Shown here piece by piece: positions 49,000 through 57,971 of a stretch of 64,000 nucleotides of DNA. Origin of the DNA: Marinobacter orientalis (GTDB lineage: Bacteria; Pseudomonadota; Gammaproteobacteria; Pseudomonadales; Oleiphilaceae); the NCBI RefSeq assembly GCF_004792665.1, contig NZ_SRZX01000004.1, positions 124,001 to 188,000 on the forward strand. Direction: 5' to 3'. How positions within the stretch are numbered: the stretch's first letter is position 1; every line of letters starts with the position of its first letter. Made by a program: the position numbers and the translations under genes. A model generated the notes under the pieces. That model saw only the letters and a list, made by a program, of their open reading frames with translations, did no database searches and was not told the origin of the DNA.

Positions 49000-50013
49000 A
49001 TGCGCTTAAAACTAGCCGCTACCGCCCTTGCCGCAGCCTGCGCCCTGCCAATTCAGGCCAGCGCCGACGGAGAGGTCAACATCTATTCCTACCGTCAGGC
49101 CTATCTGCTGGAACCTCTTCTGAATGCCTTTGAAGAAGAAACCGGTATTGAAACCAATGTGGTTTTCGCCAAGAAAGGTCTGGCAGAGCGTCTGGAGCGG
49201 GAAGGTCGCAACAGCCCGGCTGACCTGGTGATGACCGTGGACATCTCCCGCCTTAACGAGCTGGTTGAGCGGGGACTGGTGCAAAGCGTCGACAACGACA
49301 CGCTGGAGCAGAACATCCCGGAACACCTGCGCCACCCCGACGGAAAGTGGTTTGCACTGACAACCCGTGCCCGCCTGATCTTCGCTTCCAAAGAGCGCGT
49401 TGAAGAAGGTGAGATCACGACCTACGAAGACCTGGCCGACGACAAGTGGGAAGACCGCATCTGCACCCGCAGTGGCAAGCATCCGTACAACATTGCCCTG
49501 TTCTCATCAATGATTGCCCACCACGGCGAAGAAGCAGCCGAAGAGTGGCTGGAAGGCCTGAAAGACAACCTGGCGCGCAAGCCCCAGGGTGGCGACCGGG
49601 ACCAGATCAAAGCCATTCACGCCGGCGAATGTGATATTGCCATTGGCAACAGCTACTACTATGGCAACATGCTGAACGACGAGAACCAGCGTGAACAGGC
49701 AGAAGCCGTGCGCCTGATTTTCCCCAATGCCGATGGCCGGGGCACCCACATCAACATCAGCGGTGTCGCACTGACCAACAGTGCCCCCAACCGCGACAAC
49801 GCCATTCGCCTGATGGAGTTCCTGTCCACACCACAGGCGCAGAAGATCTATGCCGAGGCCAATACCGAATATCCGGCCAACCCGGAGGTCGAGCCGTCCG
49901 GCATTGTAGCCGAGTGGGGCGAAATCAATCCCGATGACCTGTCCCTGCAGGAAATTGCCGAACATCGCAATGCGGCAGTACGTATGGTCGATCGCGTCGA
50001 TTACGACAACTGA
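49000..50013 (+). CDS. fbpA: Periplasmic ferric-iron-binding protein (FbpA/FutA family)
   Basis: A 337-residue ABC substrate-binding protein. The signal peptide is MRLKLAATALAAACALPIQA with cleavage near ASA-DG. The mature protein starts VNIYSYRQAYLLEPLL and has the tyrosine cluster NSYYYGNM that binds Fe(III) in this family. A Fur-like promoter precedes it, and a terminator separates it from the permease gene 92 bp downstream. Confidence 0.92.
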   Translation: MRLKLAATALAAACALPIQASADGEVNIYSYRQAYLLEPLLNAFEEETGIETNVVFAKKGLAERLEREGRNSPADLVMTVDISRLNELVERGLVQSVDNDTLEQNIPEHLRHPDGKWFALTTRARLIFASKERVEEGEITTYEDLADDKWEDRICTRSGKHPYNIALFSSMIAHHGEEAAEEWLEGLKDNLARKPQGGDRDQIKAIHAGECDIAIGNSYYYGNMLNDENQREQAEAVRLIFPNADGRGTHINISGVALTNSAPNRDNAIRLMEFLSTPQAQKIYAEANTEYPANPEVEPSGIVAEWGEINPDDLSLQEIAEHRNAAVRMVDRVDYDN

Positions 50014-50029
50014 TTCAGGCGCTTTACCC

Positions 50030-50061
50030 AAAAAAGCCGGGACGTTGGTCCCGGCTTTTTT
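50030..50061 (+). terminator. Rho-independent hairpin between fbpA and fbpB
   Basis: Arms AAAAAAGCCGGGAC (50030-50043) and GTCCCGGCTTTTTT (50048-50061) enclose GTTG. Sitting between two same-strand genes of one transporter, it probably lets only part of the transcription through, keeping permease below binding protein. Confidence 0.92.
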
Positions 50062-50105
50062 GTACAATCCCGGCCCTGAGCTTTTCATGAACCCCAAGGG
50101 AACCT

Positions 50106-51794
50106 ATGACCGAGGCCATCACCGCAGACCAGACCGGAGCTGACCATCCCCTGCTGGCCAGGCGGACCTCGAAACGCTGGTTGATTACTGCAGCACTCAC
50201 TACAGCCATTGTGGTGATGCCGGTCCTGTCTGTGATTATCCTCGCCCTGTTTCCCGAAGAAAACATCTGGCCTCACCTGCTGGACACCACCCTTCCCCGC
50301 TACCTGATCACAACCCTTAAACTGATGGTCGGTGTTGCCATAATCACCCTTTTCATTGGCCTGGCCACCGCATGGGCGGTCACCATGTGCGAGTTCCCCG
50401 GCCGCAGGTTTTTCGAGTGGGCCATGCTGTTGCCGTTTGCGGTGCCGGCTTACGTGATCGCCTATGTATACACCAGCCTCCTGGATTACGCCGGGCCCGT
50501 TCAGACCACCCTGCGGGAATGGTTCGGCTGGCGTAATGCCACTGATTACTGGTTCCCGGAAATTCGCAGCCTCGAAGGCGCCACGCTGATGATCGGCCTG
50601 GTGCTCTATCCCTACGTCTATCTGCTGGCAAGGGCTGCCTTTCTCGAGCAGTCGCCGTCATTATTTGCCGTCAGCCGCAGCCTGGGCCACTCGGCACTGA
50701 GCACCTTTTTCAGGGTGGTGCTGCCGATAGCACGCCCGGCCGTTGCCGTCGGCCTGTCGCTGGTACTGATGGAAACACTGAACGATTTCGGCACCGTCGA
50801 CTTCTTTGCCGTCCAGACTCTCACTGCGGGCCTGTTCGATACCTGGATGAATCTGGGCAACCTCGGCGGTGCTGCACAGATTGCCACCACCATGCTGGCC
50901 TTTGTGGTGATTCTGGTCACCCTTGAACGATATTCACGGCGCAAACAGCAGCAGTTTGCGGCGCGAGACAATCGCGACCCCATTCGCCGCTTCACCATGT
51001 CATTTCCGCGCCAGATGATCTGCGTAGCCGTCTGCGCACTGCCAGTCATATTCGGCTTCCTGTTACCAGCCATTACTCTGGGCCAGTACGCGTGGGAATA
51101 CTTCGATGAAAGCTGGAACACAGACTTCATCCGCAACACCCTCAACAGCCTGTTCCTGTCCGGCACCGCTGCCCTGACCACGCTGATTATCGGGGTGACA
51201 CTGGCCTACAGTCGCCGCCTTCACAATAGCCGCGGCATGCAGATCATGATGCGGCTCTCCAGCCTGGGCTATGCCATGCCCGGTGCCGTGCTTGCGGTGG
51301 GCGTGATAGTGCCGCTGGCGGCGTTCGACAACCGGGTAGACAGTATCATGAGGGATACCTTTGGCATCAGCAGCGGATTACTGCTCAGCGGTTCGGCCTT
51401 CGCCCTGATCTTTGCCTACACCGTACGCTTCCTGGCGGTATCGGCCGGAAGTGTGGAAAGCGCGCTGCAGAAAATTACCCCGAGCATGGACATGGCTTCC
51501 AGGTCGCTGGGGCATACACCCGGCCAGACCCTGGTCAAAGTGCATCTGCCGATGCTCCGGGGCACCCTGATTACTGCAGCTCTGGTGGTGTTCGTGGATG
51601 TAATGAAAGAATTGCCTGCCACCTTGATCCTGAGACCGTTCAACTTCGAGACTCTGGCCACCTACGTGTATCAGTTTGCCTCGGATGAACAGCTGGCACG
51701 CAGTGCACTGCCCGCGCTGATTATTGTGCTGGCCGGCATCATACCGATTATCCTGATGAGCAAGTCCATTTCCGGCACCCGCTCCATCAGTTGA
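50106..51794 (+). CDS. fbpB: Ferric iron ABC permease (FbpB type)
   Basis: A 562-residue inner-membrane protein made of two fused permease halves, about 12 TM helices. EAA-type loops occur in each half (FAVSRSLGHSALSTFFRVVLP; ITPSMDMASRSLGHTPGQTL...). It transports Fe(III) delivered by FbpA. The usual ATPase gene fbpC is not next to it; a divergent thioesterase gene follows. Confidence 0.93.
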   Translation: MTEAITADQTGADHPLLARRTSKRWLITAALTTAIVVMPVLSVIILALFPEENIWPHLLDTTLPRYLITTLKLMVGVAIITLFIGLATAWAVTMCEFPGRRFFEWAMLLPFAVPAYVIAYVYTSLLDYAGPVQTTLREWFGWRNATDYWFPEIRSLEGATLMIGLVLYPYVYLLARAAFLEQSPSLFAVSRSLGHSALSTFFRVVLPIARPAVAVGLSLVLMETLNDFGTVDFFAVQTLTAGLFDTWMNLGNLGGAAQIATTMLAFVVILVTLERYSRRKQQQFAARDNRDPIRRFTMSFPRQMICVAVCALPVIFGFLLPAITLGQYAWEYFDESWNTDFIRNTLNSLFLSGTAALTTLIIGVTLAYSRRLHNSRGMQIMMRLSSLGYAMPGAVLAVGVIVPLAAFDNRVDSIMRDTFGISSGLLLSGSAFALIFAYTVRFLAVSAGSVESALQKITPSMDMASRSLGHTPGQTLVKVHLPMLRGTLITAALVVFVDVMKELPATLILRPFNFETLATYVYQFASDEQLARSALPALIIVLAGIIPIILMSKSISGTRSIS

Positions 51795-51820
51795 TGCCAC
51801 GGGCAAGATCACAGACTCTG

Positions 51821-52306
51821 TCAGATAACCGGCCTGGAATGGGCGCCCTGCACCACAAAGCGTCCCTGAAAAACCGCCACCGGCTCGCTAACCGGTTCCG
51901 TCGAGGGCTCGCCACAGTAGACTTCTGCAATCAACGACAACCGCCCTTTGCCATGGCGGGCCAGACTCTTGCGGAACCTGGCGGGAATTTCACCGCCGGG
52001 TAGACGGCACAGGGCATAGAAGTCACTCTCGACCGGTTCGATATACTCAATTTCACCAACCTGTATCACCACATTACCGGCCAGACCCAGGTCGGACAAA
52101 ACCAGCTCAACCAGACCCCAGGCTGAAATCACCGCTACCGAATAGACGCTGCCCCCAAAACCGGTGCCCTGATGGTTATGGTTGGGCTCCAGGGGAGCAC
52201 TGACCAGCAGTGCGTGGCCATCGTAGGACAGTAATTCCACCCCCAACGCTTCCGAGAGCGGAATCATGCTTTGAATGCGTTTCTGAAAACGGGCTAACTG
52301 AGTCAT
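51821..52306 (-). CDS. Hotdog-fold thioesterase (YiiD C-terminal domain type)
   Basis: A 161-residue protein with the YiiD_C/PF09500-type pattern: IPLSEALGVELLSYDG, APLEPNHNHQGTGFGGSVYSVAVISAWGL, and VIQVGEIEYIEPVESDFYALC. It likely acts on acyl-CoA or acyl-ACP; the substrate is unknown. It is transcribed away from the ABC importer on its right. Confidence 0.82.
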   Translation of the reverse strand: MTQLARFQKRIQSMIPLSEALGVELLSYDGHALLVSAPLEPNHNHQGTGFGGSVYSVAVISAWGLVELVLSDLGLAGNVVIQVGEIEYIEPVESDFYALCRLPGGEIPARFRKSLARHGKGRLSLIAEVYCGEPSTEPVSEPVAVFQGRFVVQGAHSRPVI

Positions 52307-52374
52307 ATTCCCTCCTGAACATGACGTCAGTTTATGCCCGTTTCAGTGCTTTCCCTATGCGACTTACGTCGGTT

Positions 52375-52388
52375 CACTGCCGGCAGTG
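52375..52388. promoter_or_regulatory. 14-bp perfect palindrome in the thioesterase/ABC intergenic region
   Basis: CACTGCCGGCAGTG is fully self-complementary. A second palindrome, TGACGTCA, lies at 52322-52329. Both are in the 239-bp divergent region 52307-52545 and could be operators; no regulator was identified. Confidence 0.4.
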
Positions 52389-52545
52389 CCCTGTGAAATT
52401 GATGAATAAGGCCTCTTCCCCTACCCCGCAAACCAGTAGCCTGTGATAAACTCCTGCCCCGCTATCAAACAGGCGTTCGGCACTCAGATTGCAGACTGCA
52501 CTCTGGCCGCGCCGCACATTCTCAACTGACTCCGGAGACCGGCTT

Positions 52546-53520
52546 ATGGCCAAGAGAATTCTGCGCACGCTGCTGGGCACTGCCCTGCTGGCAATGGCTG
52601 CTATTGCTCAGGGTGATGACCAGCGGGTGGTCGCGATTACCCAGATCGTGGAGCATCCGGCACTGGATGCGGTGTACCAGGGAATCAGGGACGAACTGGA
52701 AGAACGGGGATACAACGATGGCGACAACCTTCGCATCATGCATGAAAGCGCTCAGGGCAACTCTGCCATCGCCTCGCAGATCGCCCGTAAGTTCGTGGGC
52801 GAAGGCCCGGACGTAATTGTCGCCATCGCCACTCCGTCCGCCCAGACCATCGCTGCGGCCGCGCGCAAAACGCCCGTGGTGTTCTCCGCCGTTACCGACC
52901 CGGTGGCTGCCCGGCTTGTCAAAAGCCTGAAGGCGCCCGGCGCCAACATTACCGGTGTTACCGACATGCTGCCCATCGAGAGACACCTGGATCTGCTTGA
53001 GCGGGTGGTACCCGATGCCAGGCGCATTGGTACCGTTTACAACCCCGGTGAAGCCAATGCGGTTGCCTTGGTGGAAATGATCGAAGAGAGTCTGGAAGCC
53101 CGCGGCATGGAACTGGTGAAAGCTGCCGCCACCAAGACATCCGAAGTGCTTGGCGCCGCCCGCTCCCTGGCAGGCAAGGCAGACGCCATCTACCTGACCA
53201 CAGACAACACCGTCATCAGTGCGGTGGAGGCGGTGATCTCCGTCGGGGAGCGTGCCGGCATTCCGGTATTCGCGGCTGACACCGCCACCGTCAGCCGCGG
53301 CGCCGTGGCCGCGCTCGGCTTCGACTACTACGACCACGGCCGCCAGACCGGCGCCATGGTCGCCCGCATCCTGGAAGGCGCCAACCCGGCTGACATGGAT
53401 GTAGAGTCCGTCGACACTCTGGAACTGTTCGTGAACCCCGCTGCCGCAGAACGCATGGGCATTACCCTGTCCGACGATCTGATCAGCGAAGCGGAAGAAG
53501 TCATAAACAGCGACCAATAA
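52546..53520 (+). CDS. ABC substrate-binding protein, ABC_sub_bind (PF04392/TrpX-like) family
   Basis: ATG 52546 (MAKRILRTLLGTALLAMAAIA) gives a signal peptide and 324 residues; the longer frame upstream adds no signal. Family features include VVAITQIVEHPALDAVYQGIRDELEERGY, FSAVTDPVAARLV, GTVYNPGEANAV and LTTDNTVISAVEAVIS. In Firmicutes such systems (TrpXYZ) import tryptophan, but many others have unknown ligands, so none is assigned. It heads a three-gene operon. Confidence 0.88.
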   Translation: MAKRILRTLLGTALLAMAAIAQGDDQRVVAITQIVEHPALDAVYQGIRDELEERGYNDGDNLRIMHESAQGNSAIASQIARKFVGEGPDVIVAIATPSAQTIAAAARKTPVVFSAVTDPVAARLVKSLKAPGANITGVTDMLPIERHLDLLERVVPDARRIGTVYNPGEANAVALVEMIEESLEARGMELVKAAATKTSEVLGAARSLAGKADAIYLTTDNTVISAVEAVISVGERAGIPVFAADTATVSRGAVAALGFDYYDHGRQTGAMVARILEGANPADMDVESVDTLELFVNPAAAERMGITLSDDLISEAEEVINSDQ

Positions 53521-53530
53521 CACACTGTTC

Positions 53531-53560
53531 ACGGGCTGCCTCACAAGGGCGGCCCGTTTT
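53531..53560 (+). terminator. Weak hairpin after the binding-protein gene
   Basis: ACGGGC (53531-53536) pairs with GCCCGT (53552-53557), followed by only TTTT. It may give partial termination inside the operon, as between fbpA and fbpB. Confidence 0.5.
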
Positions 53561-53581
53561 CATTTACGGTGAACCTGCCCC

Positions 53582-54484
53582 ATGCTTAGCAATATTGCCT
53601 TCTACGGCGCCATAGAAACCGGCCTCATCTACGGCCTGGTTGCCTTTGGTATCTATATCTCCTTTCGCGTACTCGATTTCCCGGACCTGACGGTAGACGG
53701 CAGTTTTCCGCTGGGCGCCGCCGTTGCCGCCGTGCTGATTATCGACGGCGTCAATCCCTGGCTGGCGACCGGCGCCGCCGTGATTGCCGGCATGGGTGCC
53801 GGTGCCGTGACGGCACTGCTTAACGTCAAGCTCAATATCCTCAACCTGCTGGCCTCAATCCTCACCATGATTGCGCTCTACTCGGTGAACCTGCGGATTA
53901 TGGGCCGCCCCAACATTGCATTGTTAACCGAGGAAACCGTGCTCACACCCTGGTACAACCTGGATCTGGAATTCCACCAGGTGCCGGTATTGCTGTTTAC
54001 CCTGGTAGTACTGGCGGGTCTGGTACTGCTGTGGCGCTTCATGAAATCGGAAACCGGCCTGGCCATGCGCGCCACCGGTGCCAACCCGAGAATGGCACGG
54101 GCCCAGGGTATAGCCACCGGCGCCATGATTGTTCTCGGAGTTGCCCTGTCCAACGGCCTGGTAGGCCTGGCAGGCGCACTGTTCGCCCAGAGCCAGGGGG
54201 CGGCAGACGTCACCATGGGCGTGGGCGTGATCGTCATTGGCCTGGCTTCGCTGATTGGCGGCGAGGCCGTGCTGACACCCTCTTCGGTGGTGCGGGCCCT
54301 GACTGCCTGTGTGATCGGCGCCATCATCTACCGGCTGGCCATTGCCCTGGCGCTGAACGCGGACTTCCTGGGCCTGCAGGCGCAGGATCTGAACCTGATC
54401 ACCGCGGTGCTGGTCACCCTGGCCATCGTACTGCCCGGTGTTCGCTCGTCCGTTGTCGCGCGGCTGACCCGCAACAAAGCCTGA
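53582..54484 (+). CDS. ABC permease of the ABC_sub_bind importer
   Basis: A 300-residue membrane protein with about eight to nine TM helices of the BPD_transp_2 (LivH/LivM-like) class. It starts MLSNIAFYGAIETGLIYGLV, with FRVLDFPDLTVDGSFPLGAA and MRATGANPRMARAQGIA characteristic of TrpY-type permeases. The ATPase follows 10 bp downstream. Confidence 0.9.
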   Translation: MLSNIAFYGAIETGLIYGLVAFGIYISFRVLDFPDLTVDGSFPLGAAVAAVLIIDGVNPWLATGAAVIAGMGAGAVTALLNVKLNILNLLASILTMIALYSVNLRIMGRPNIALLTEETVLTPWYNLDLEFHQVPVLLFTLVVLAGLVLLWRFMKSETGLAMRATGANPRMARAQGIATGAMIVLGVALSNGLVGLAGALFAQSQGAADVTMGVGVIVIGLASLIGGEAVLTPSSVVRALTACVIGAIIYRLAIALALNADFLGLQAQDLNLITAVLVTLAIVLPGVRSSVVARLTRNKA

Positions 54485-54494
54485 AGGAGGACAC

Positions 54495-55289
54495 ATGATT
54501 ACAGCAACCGATCTGACACTGACCTTCGGCAAGGGTACGCCCCTGGAAAACCCGGCCCTGCGCGGCATGAGCCTGACCGTTAACCAGGGGGAATTTGTCA
54601 CGGTTATCGGCAGTAACGGCGCTGGTAAATCCACTTTCCTCAACGCCCTCGCCGGAGAGGTGATGGTGGACAGTGGCAAGATCATTGTCGATAACCAGGA
54701 CGTCACCAAGTTGCCCACCTACAAGCGCGCGGGCAGTGTGGCGCGGGTCTTTCAGGACCCCCTGGCCGGCACCTGCGAAGGCCTCACCATCGAAGAAAAC
54801 CTGTCGCTGGCCATCAAACGTGGCCAGCGCCGCGGGCTGAGCGCAGCGGTCAAGGGCCGCTACCTGGAGCAGTTCAGAACCAGCCTGGCCTCGCTCAACC
54901 TGGGCCTGGAAAATCGCCTGGGCGACAAGATGGGCCTGCTCTCGGGCGGCCAGCGCCAGGCCGTCAGCCTGCTGATGGCCAGCCTGACACCCTCGGCCAT
55001 CCTGCTGCTGGACGAACATACCGCCGCACTGGACCCGAAAACGGCGTCCTTCGTGCTGGCGCTGACCACGCAGATCATTGAGCAACAGAAGCTCACTGCA
55101 CTGATGGTCACCCACAGCATGAAACAGGCGCTGGAAGTCGGTGACCGGACGGTGATGCTGCATCAGGGCCAGGTGGTATTCGATATTGCCGGCAAGGACC
55201 GGGAAGGTCTGGAGGTGAAGGACCTGCTGGAACTGTTCGAGAAACAGCGCGGGCTGGAAATCACCGACGACAGTCTGCTGCTGGGTTAA
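54495..55289 (+). CDS. ABC ATPase of the ABC_sub_bind importer
   Basis: A 264-residue ATPase. It has Walker A GSNGAGKST, Q-loop ARVFQDPLAGTCEGLTIEEN, signature LSGGQRQAVSL, Walker B ILLLDEHTAALDP and the switch His in VTHSMKQAL. The signature and the DEHTAALDP variant are typical of the TrpZ-like subgroup. It completes the operon begun at 52546. Confidence 0.93.
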   Translation: MITATDLTLTFGKGTPLENPALRGMSLTVNQGEFVTVIGSNGAGKSTFLNALAGEVMVDSGKIIVDNQDVTKLPTYKRAGSVARVFQDPLAGTCEGLTIEENLSLAIKRGQRRGLSAAVKGRYLEQFRTSLASLNLGLENRLGDKMGLLSGGQRQAVSLLMASLTPSAILLLDEHTAALDPKTASFVLALTTQIIEQQKLTALMVTHSMKQALEVGDRTVMLHQGQVVFDIAGKDREGLEVKDLLELFEKQRGLEITDDSLLLG

Positions 55290-55499
55290 GGCTGCACCGG
55301 CGGGGAATGGCCGGAACCTTCCCCTGCCGGACAACTTTTTCCGATTTCTGCCTGCACAGTTTTTGACCACAACATCTAGTGGTTTCTGGTAATGCCGCTC
55401 AAGACGGCGTTTCTGCGGCAGTTTCCTAATTTTCAAGTATTCCTTCATTGATTTTCTTGCGCTTTCGGACGCTGTCTATAGTTGTCTTCTTATTCACAG

Positions 55500-55548
55500 A
55501 CCACTATATCCTGTTATACTCATCCAATATTCACCCATATATAGGGTT
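55500..55548 (+). promoter_or_regulatory. nrdJ promoter with tandem NrdR boxes
   Basis: Two 16-bp NrdR-type boxes, ACCACTATATCCTGTT (55500-55515) and ACCCATATATAGGGTT (55533-55548), have centres 33 bp apart, three helical turns as in other nrd promoters. Between them lies an extended -10, TG-T-TATACT (TATACT 55515-55520), with no strong -35. The boxes flank the expected start near 55527, a repressor arrangement. Confidence 0.82.
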
Positions 55549-55802
55549 TTCCGGCCCACCCGCCGCTATGTGGAACACCGGGAGCAAGCCGGTAAAACAC
55601 AGGGCAAGCCGCTTTCACTGAAACCTGACCCCAGGGCCTTTACGGGCGTTACGGCTGGCAGGATGAACACCAGATCTAGTGTTTAACCGGATCTGAAGCA
55701 CAACAGCCTTCCGGGCTGGTGCAGTTTGACGAAGCAACGGGGTATGGCCGTGTGCGGTTTGCAGCGGTCATCGAAAGATACAACGGACATTCGAGGGCAG
55801 TA
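55527..55802 (+). other. Long untranslated leader of nrdJa, possibly structured RNA
   Basis: About 276 nt separate the predicted transcription start from the nrdJa ATG with no credible ORF. Local hairpins are ACCGG/CCGGT (about 55578-55596), AACAC/GTGTT and CAGCC-TTCCG-GGCTG. It does not show a convincing B12-riboswitch box to my eye. A conserved RNA called the nrdJ motif is, from memory, described upstream of such genes; I cannot test the match. The remainder of the gap, 55290-55499, is AT-rich and otherwise empty. Confidence 0.45.
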
Positions 55803-57941
55803 ATGAACGCTAAAGCACAGGCGGTGGTAACAACAATTCCAATGCAGGAAGCTTCGCTGGACATCTGGAACAGCAAGTACCAACTCAAAACCAAGACCGG
55901 CGAGCCGGTTGACAGGGACATCGACGAGACCTACAAGCGTGTTGCCACTGCCCTCTCCCAAGTGGAAAACAAGGCCGACCGCGCAAAACACATGAAGGAT
56001 TTTGCCTGGGCTCTTCGCCACGGCGCGATCCCCGCTGGCCGCATCACCTCCAACGCCGGCGCGGAAGCTCACAAACCGGCTACCTCCACCATTAACTGCA
56101 CCGTGTCCGGCACTGTCCGGGACTCCATGAACGACATCCTGGAGAAAAACCACGAAGCCGGCCTCACGCTCAAGGCAGGTTGCGGCATCGGTTACGAGTT
56201 CTCCACTCTGCGCCCGAAAGGTGCCTATGTAGCCGGCGCCGGTGCGACCACTTCCGGCCCGCTGTCGTTCATGGATATTTTCGACCGCATGTGTTTCACC
56301 GTGTCCTCCGCCGGTGGCCGCCGTGGTGCCCAGATGGCCACCTTCGACGTGCATCACCCGGACGTGATCGACTTCATCCAGGCCAAGCGTGAAGACGGCC
56401 GCCTGCGCCAGTTCAATTTGTCGCTGCTGATCACCGAAGACTTTATCGAAGCCGTGCGCAACAACGACGACTGGCACCTGTCTTTCCCCGTAACCGGGAA
56501 AGAAGCCGCCGACGAAGGCCTGAATCTTAACGACAGCAGCCAGTTCGTCTACCGTGACTTCCCGGTACAGAACGGCTACGTGGTCAACGATGAAGGCAAG
56601 GTGGCGTGCAAGATCTACCGCACCCTCAAAGCCCAGTTCATTTGGGACACCATCATGACCAGCACCTACGACTACGCCGAGCCGGGTTTCATCCTGATCG
56701 ACAAGGTCAACCAGATGAACAACAACTGGTTCTGCGAAGATATCCGCGCCACCAACCCCTGCGGCGAGCAGCCCCTGCCTCCTTACGGCAGCTGCCTGCT
56801 GGGTTCGGTGAACCTGACCATGTTCGTGGACTACCCGTTCACCGACAAGGCCAGCTTCAACTATGAGAAATACCGCAAGGTCGTGGCCATCTTCACCCGC
56901 ATGCTGGACAACGTGGTGGAAATCAACGGCCTGCCGCTGGAAGAGCAGCGCCACGAAATCACCTACAAGCGTCGCCACGGCATGGGCATCCTCGGCCTGG
57001 GTTCCACCCTCGCCATGATGCGCATGCCTTACGGCTCGCCGGAGTCCGTGCAGTTCACCGAAGACGTTGTGCGTGAAATGGCCGTGGAAGGCTGGCGCCA
57101 GTCCCTCGCCCTGGCCGAAGAGAAAGGCCCGGCGCCGATCATGGACGACGAGTTTGAAGTAACACCAAAGATGCTGACCAAGTGCCCGCAGCTGTCCGAA
57201 GACGGCTACAAGCTGGGCGACAAGCTCAAAGGCAGGGTACTGCATGCCAGGTACAGCCGTTACATGCAGCAGATTGCCGGCGTGGAGCCTGAGCTGATAG
57301 AGAAACTGGCCGAGAAAGGTGGCCGCTTCACCCACCACACATCCATCGCACCCACCGGCACCATCAGCCTGTCACTGGCCAACAACGCCAGTAACGGCAT
57401 CGAGCCGAGCTTCTCCCACCACTACGCGCGCAACATCATCCGCGAAGGGCGCAAGACCAAGGAAAAAGTCGATGTATTCTCTTTCGAACTGCTGGCCTAC
57501 CGCCACCTGGTCAACCCTGGTGCCATGCCTTTCTCTGAAGAAGAAGAGAAGCGCCTGCCCCACTACTTCACCACCTCCGAAGACGTGACGCCGGCGCAGC
57601 ACGTGGACATCCAGGCCGCTGCACAGTTGTGGGTGGACTCCTCCATTTCCAAGACTGCCAACGTACCCCAGGACTTTGCGTACCCGGACTTCAAAGATAT
57701 CTACATGTACGCCTACGACAAGGGCCTGAAGGGTTGCACCACCTTCCGCTTCAACCCCGAAGCCTTCCAGGGCGTACTGGTCCAGGAAAAAGACCTGGAA
57801 AACACTCTCTACGAGTTCACCCTGGACGACGGCAGCAAAGTGACCCTCAAAGGCAATGAAGAAGTGGAATATGACGGTGAAATCCACAATGCCGCCAATC
57901 TCTTCGATGCGCTTAAAGAAGGCACTTACGGTAAGTACTGA
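55803..57941 (+). CDS. nrdJa: Adenosylcobalamin-dependent (class II) ribonucleotide reductase, large part
   Basis: The 712-residue catalytic chain of the split Pseudomonas-type class II enzyme, reducing ribonucleotides without oxygen dependence. ATG 55803 (MNAKAQAVVTTIPMQEASL) is chosen; the frame is open further upstream into the leader but lacks a start signal. Active-site residues are Asn318, Cys320 and Glu322 in NPCGEQ. A redox Cys lies in STINCTVSGT and the substrate loop in SIAPTGTISL. The C-terminal cysteine tail needed for re-reduction is encoded separately as nrdJb 30 bp downstream. Confidence 0.94.
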   Translation: MNAKAQAVVTTIPMQEASLDIWNSKYQLKTKTGEPVDRDIDETYKRVATALSQVENKADRAKHMKDFAWALRHGAIPAGRITSNAGAEAHKPATSTINCTVSGTVRDSMNDILEKNHEAGLTLKAGCGIGYEFSTLRPKGAYVAGAGATTSGPLSFMDIFDRMCFTVSSAGGRRGAQMATFDVHHPDVIDFIQAKREDGRLRQFNLSLLITEDFIEAVRNNDDWHLSFPVTGKEAADEGLNLNDSSQFVYRDFPVQNGYVVNDEGKVACKIYRTLKAQFIWDTIMTSTYDYAEPGFILIDKVNQMNNNWFCEDIRATNPCGEQPLPPYGSCLLGSVNLTMFVDYPFTDKASFNYEKYRKVVAIFTRMLDNVVEINGLPLEEQRHEITYKRRHGMGILGLGSTLAMMRMPYGSPESVQFTEDVVREMAVEGWRQSLALAEEKGPAPIMDDEFEVTPKMLTKCPQLSEDGYKLGDKLKGRVLHARYSRYMQQIAGVEPELIEKLAEKGGRFTHHTSIAPTGTISLSLANNASNGIEPSFSHHYARNIIREGRKTKEKVDVFSFELLAYRHLVNPGAMPFSEEEEKRLPHYFTTSEDVTPAQHVDIQAAAQLWVDSSISKTANVPQDFAYPDFKDIYMYAYDKGLKGCTTFRFNPEAFQGVLVQEKDLENTLYEFTLDDGSKVTLKGNEEVEYDGEIHNAANLFDALKEGTYGKY

Positions 57942-57971
57942 TCTGCGATAACCGACACAGGACAAGACATC

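Noticed and set aside
55560-55700. Cobalamin riboswitch before nrdJa
   Set aside because: Some GGGA...GCCGGT similarity exists, but the conserved B12 box and the central core could not be found by eye, so only an unassigned leader is reported.
55683-57338. 551-codon minus-strand frame opposite nrdJa
   Set aside because: It is the antisense shadow of the class II reductase; long antisense frames are common in high-GC coding DNA.
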